Shown: piece by piece, positions 5,333 to 7,363 of the stretch
Layout of the letters: each line of letters begins with the position of its first letter
Position numbering within the stretch: the stretch's first letter is position 1
Source: Chloroflexota bacterium
GTDB lineage: Bacteria; Chloroflexota; Dehalococcoidia; Bin125
Assembly: GCA_027296805.1 (NCBI GenBank)
Contig: JAPUIR010000113.1
Location: forward strand, 1-7,363
Direction of reading: 5' to 3'
Length of the DNA: 7,363 nucleotides
Notes under the pieces: model-generated
The model's input: the letters and a program-made list of their open reading frames with translations, nothing else
Told to the model about the DNA's origin: nothing
The model's database searches: none
Program-made: the position numbers and the translations under genes

Positions 5333-7363
5333 TCAGACCGCGTAGGCTTCCATGTCGCGCCAGTTGGGGCCGAGCTTCGTCTCGATCTTGAGCGGCACGA
5401 CCATGTCGATGGCGATCGGCATCAGGTCGGCGAGCAAACCCGCGACGGCGGGCGCTTCCTCGCGGGGCAACTCGAAAATGAGCTCGTCGTGCACCTGCAA
5501 GATCATGCGCGCAACGAGCTCCTCCGCGCGGACCGCCTCATCGATCTGGAGCATCGCCTTCTTCATCACGTCGGCCGCCGTGCCCTGCACGGGCATATTG
5601 ACGGCGACACGCTCAGCAGCCGCGCGGACCTGGAAGTTGGACGACTTGATCTCGGGGATGTAGCGGCGCCGCCCTAAGAGCGTCTCCGCGTAGCCGGTCT
5701 CCTTCGTCGAGGCCTTGATCTCCTCGATGTATTCGGCGACGCGTGAGAAGCGCTCGAAGTAAGCGTCGATAAACGCCTGGGCGTCGCGACGATCCAACCC
5801 CGAGCGCTGTGAGAGCCCGTGCGAAGTCAGGCCGTAAATCACGCCGAAGTTCATCATCTTGGCGATCCGCCGCATCTCCGGATCGACGTCTTCCGGGGCG
5901 ACGCCATATGCGCCGGAAGCGGTCGCGGCGTGGATATCCTCATCGTTCTCGAAGGCCGCGATCATCGCCTTGTCGCCCGAGAGATGCGCCAGAACGCGCA
6001 ACTCGATCTGGGAGTAGTCGGCGCCCAAAAAGACGACGTCGTCCTCTTTATCGTCGATCGCCCGCGGCAGGAAGGCTGCCCGGATCTCACGCCCCATCTC
6101 GGTGCGGACCGGGATGTTCTGCAGGTTGGGATTCTCGGAGGAGAGCCGGCCGGTGGCCGCCACCGCTTGGTTGTACTCCGTGTGAATGCGGCCGGTGTCG
6201 GGGTTGATCAGGGCCGGGAGCGTGTCGACATAGGTGGACTTCAGCTTCGAGACTTCGCGGAACTTCAAGATCTGGTCGACGATGGGATGGTCAGAGGCAA
6301 GGCGCTCCAGGGCCTGGGCATCGGTGCTGTAGCCCTGTTTGGTCTTGCGGGTCTTGGGCAGCTCCATCTCCTCGAACAGCACAACGCCGAGTTGCTTCGG
6401 GGAGCCGATGTTGAACTCGTGGCCGACCGTCACATAGATGCCGGCCTCTGCCTCCTGAATCTGCGCACCCAAGCGATCGGAGAGGTCCGTCAGACGGCTG
6501 GGATCACAGACGACGCCGGTCAGCTCCATCCGGCCCAGCAGCTCGGCCAAGGGCAGTTCGAGGGTGCGATAGATCTCCTCGATCTGGACTTCCTCGTCCA
6601 AGGCCTCGTCGAAGGTCTCCGCGAGGCGCAGGGTGGCATCCACCTCCGCCGACGCGATCTGCCCGGTCTCCTCCGCCGTGACATCAAAAAGCGAGAGCTG
6701 CTTCTTGCCCTTGCCGAGGAGATCTTCGCGGGCAGGCAGCGTGATGCTGAGCCGCTCCAGGGCCAGGGTGCGGAGCCCAGTCGCGGAGTCGCCCAACAGG
6801 TACGACTGCAGGAGTGTGTCGGCGCTGACGCCGCGCAGCGTCGTGCCTTGTCGCTGCAGGACCTTGAAGGCGAACTTGGAATCGTGGACGGCCTTGGAAG
6901 AGTCGGCGGACTCAAGCAGAGGGCGCAGCGCGTCGAGCACGGTTGCGTGGTCGAGCAGCGGAGCGCCGTCATCCGCGTGGCGCACGGGAATGTAGGCAGC
7001 GTGCCCGGGCCTGTCCGCGACGGCGTAGCCAGCCACCTCACAGCGCAGGGCGTCCCGTGTGGTCGTCTCCACCTGAAGCGCGAATCGATCCGCCGCCTGC
7101 AGTCGCTGGACCCAGGTGGCCAGCGTGGTCTCATCGCGGACCGTCTCATACTCGGTCGCGATCTCCTCGCTGGCGACATACTCCTCGCCCAGACTCTGCT
7201 CAGGCAGCCGATCGATCAGGCTGCGGAACTCGAGCTCCTGGAAGAGTTCCATCACCTTCTGACGGTCGTAGGCCTGGACCTCGGCGGCCTCCAGATCCAG
7301 CTCGATCTCCACATCGTGCCGGATCGTCGCCATCATCTTGGAGTGCCGCGCGATCTCCTCGTT
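5333..7363 (-). CDS. polA: DNA polymerase I, C-terminal part (5' end outside the window)
   Basis: Pol I fills gaps in DNA repair and during Okazaki fragment processing. The frame is open to the right edge; the edge residues NEEIARHSKMMATIRHDVE align with the end of the 5' nuclease domain of E. coli Pol I, so the ATG at 7336 is internal. Counting from that ATG, a linker (1-65) leads to a 3'-5' exonuclease fold (about 66-245) that lacks catalytic aspartates (see findings), then the polymerase domain. Motif A DYSQIELR is at 440-447, motif B R-R-I-A-K-M-M-N-F-G-V-I-Y-G at 489-502, a conserved NMPVQGTAAD at 580-589, and motif C VHDE at 615-618. The catalytic aspartates D440 and D617 are 177 residues apart, exactly as D705 and D882 in E. 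coli. The expected phenylalanine (F497) and tyrosine (Y501) of the O-helix are present. The polymerase should be active; the stop is at 5333-5335. Confidence 0.97.
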   Translation of the reverse strand, partial: NEEIARHSKMMATIRHDVEIELDLEAAEVQAYDRQKVMELFQELEFRSLIDRLPEQSLGEEYVASEEIATEYETVRDETTLATWVQRLQAADRFALQVETTTRDALRCEVAGYAVADRPGHAAYIPVRHADDGAPLLDHATVLDALRPLLESADSSKAVHDSKFAFKVLQRQGTTLRGVSADTLLQSYLLGDSATGLRTLALERLSITLPAREDLLGKGKKQLSLFDVTAEETGQIASAEVDATLRLAETFDEALDEEVQIEEIYRTLELPLAELLGRMELTGVVCDPSRLTDLSDRLGAQIQEAEAGIYVTVGHEFNIGSPKQLGVVLFEEMELPKTRKTKQGYSTDAQALERLASDHPIVDQILKFREVSKLKSTYVDTLPALINPDTGRIHTEYNQAVAATGRLSSENPNLQNIPVRTEMGREIRAAFLPRAIDDKEDDVVFLGADYSQIELRVLAHLSGDKAMIAAFENDEDIHAATASGAYGVAPEDVDPEMRRIAKMMNFGVIYGLTSHGLSQRSGLDRRDAQAFIDAYFERFSRVAEYIEEIKASTKETGYAETLLGRRRYIPEIKSSNFQVRAAAERVAVNMPVQGTAADVMKKAMLQIDEAVRAEELVARMILQVHDELIFELPREEAPAVAGLLADLMPIAIDMVVPLKIETKLGPNWRDMEAYAV

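Overview
The window is a GC-rich stretch of bacterial chromosome carrying housekeeping genes. Long open frames antisense to the real genes are common, as expected at high GC. The gene content (DNA polymerase I, histidyl-tRNA synthetase, release factor 1, its methyltransferase) says 'bacterium' but does not fix a phylum. The style of the proteins (an NLPY variant in PrmC, a cysteine-rich HisRS insert, a DUF6159-like membrane protein next to core genes) gives me a weak impression of Chloroflexota or a related high-GC group. I hold that only as a guess.

Layout from left to right. Bases 2-916 (+) are the C-terminal part of a major facilitator superfamily transporter whose start lies outside the window. 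All other genes are on the minus strand and read right to left: the polymerase part of polA (cut by the right edge), a six-helix DUF6159-like membrane protein, hisS, prfA and prmC. prmC and the transporter converge and overlap by 11 bases at their stop codons.

Organisation. polA ends in a 7-bp stem-loop starting at the first base after its stop codon. An extended -10-like element sits just before the membrane protein gene, so polA and that gene probably belong to separate transcription units. hisS, prfA and prmC form a compact translation cluster: a 40-base gap between hisS and prfA, and an ATGA overlap between prfA and prmC. The products are functionally linked: HisRS charges tRNA-His, RF1 ends translation at UAA/UAG, and PrmC methylates the glutamine of the RF1 GGQ motif.

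I see no mobile element, CRISPR array, tRNA or rRNA gene, toxin-antitoxin pair or defence system. The only gene-free stretches are 4164-4389 and 5245-5332. I did not find an undescribed multi-gene system. The points worth a second look are a proofreading site in Pol I that has lost its catalytic aspartates, the uncharacterised membrane protein with a possibly leaderless mRNA, and unusual leader regions before hisS and prfA.
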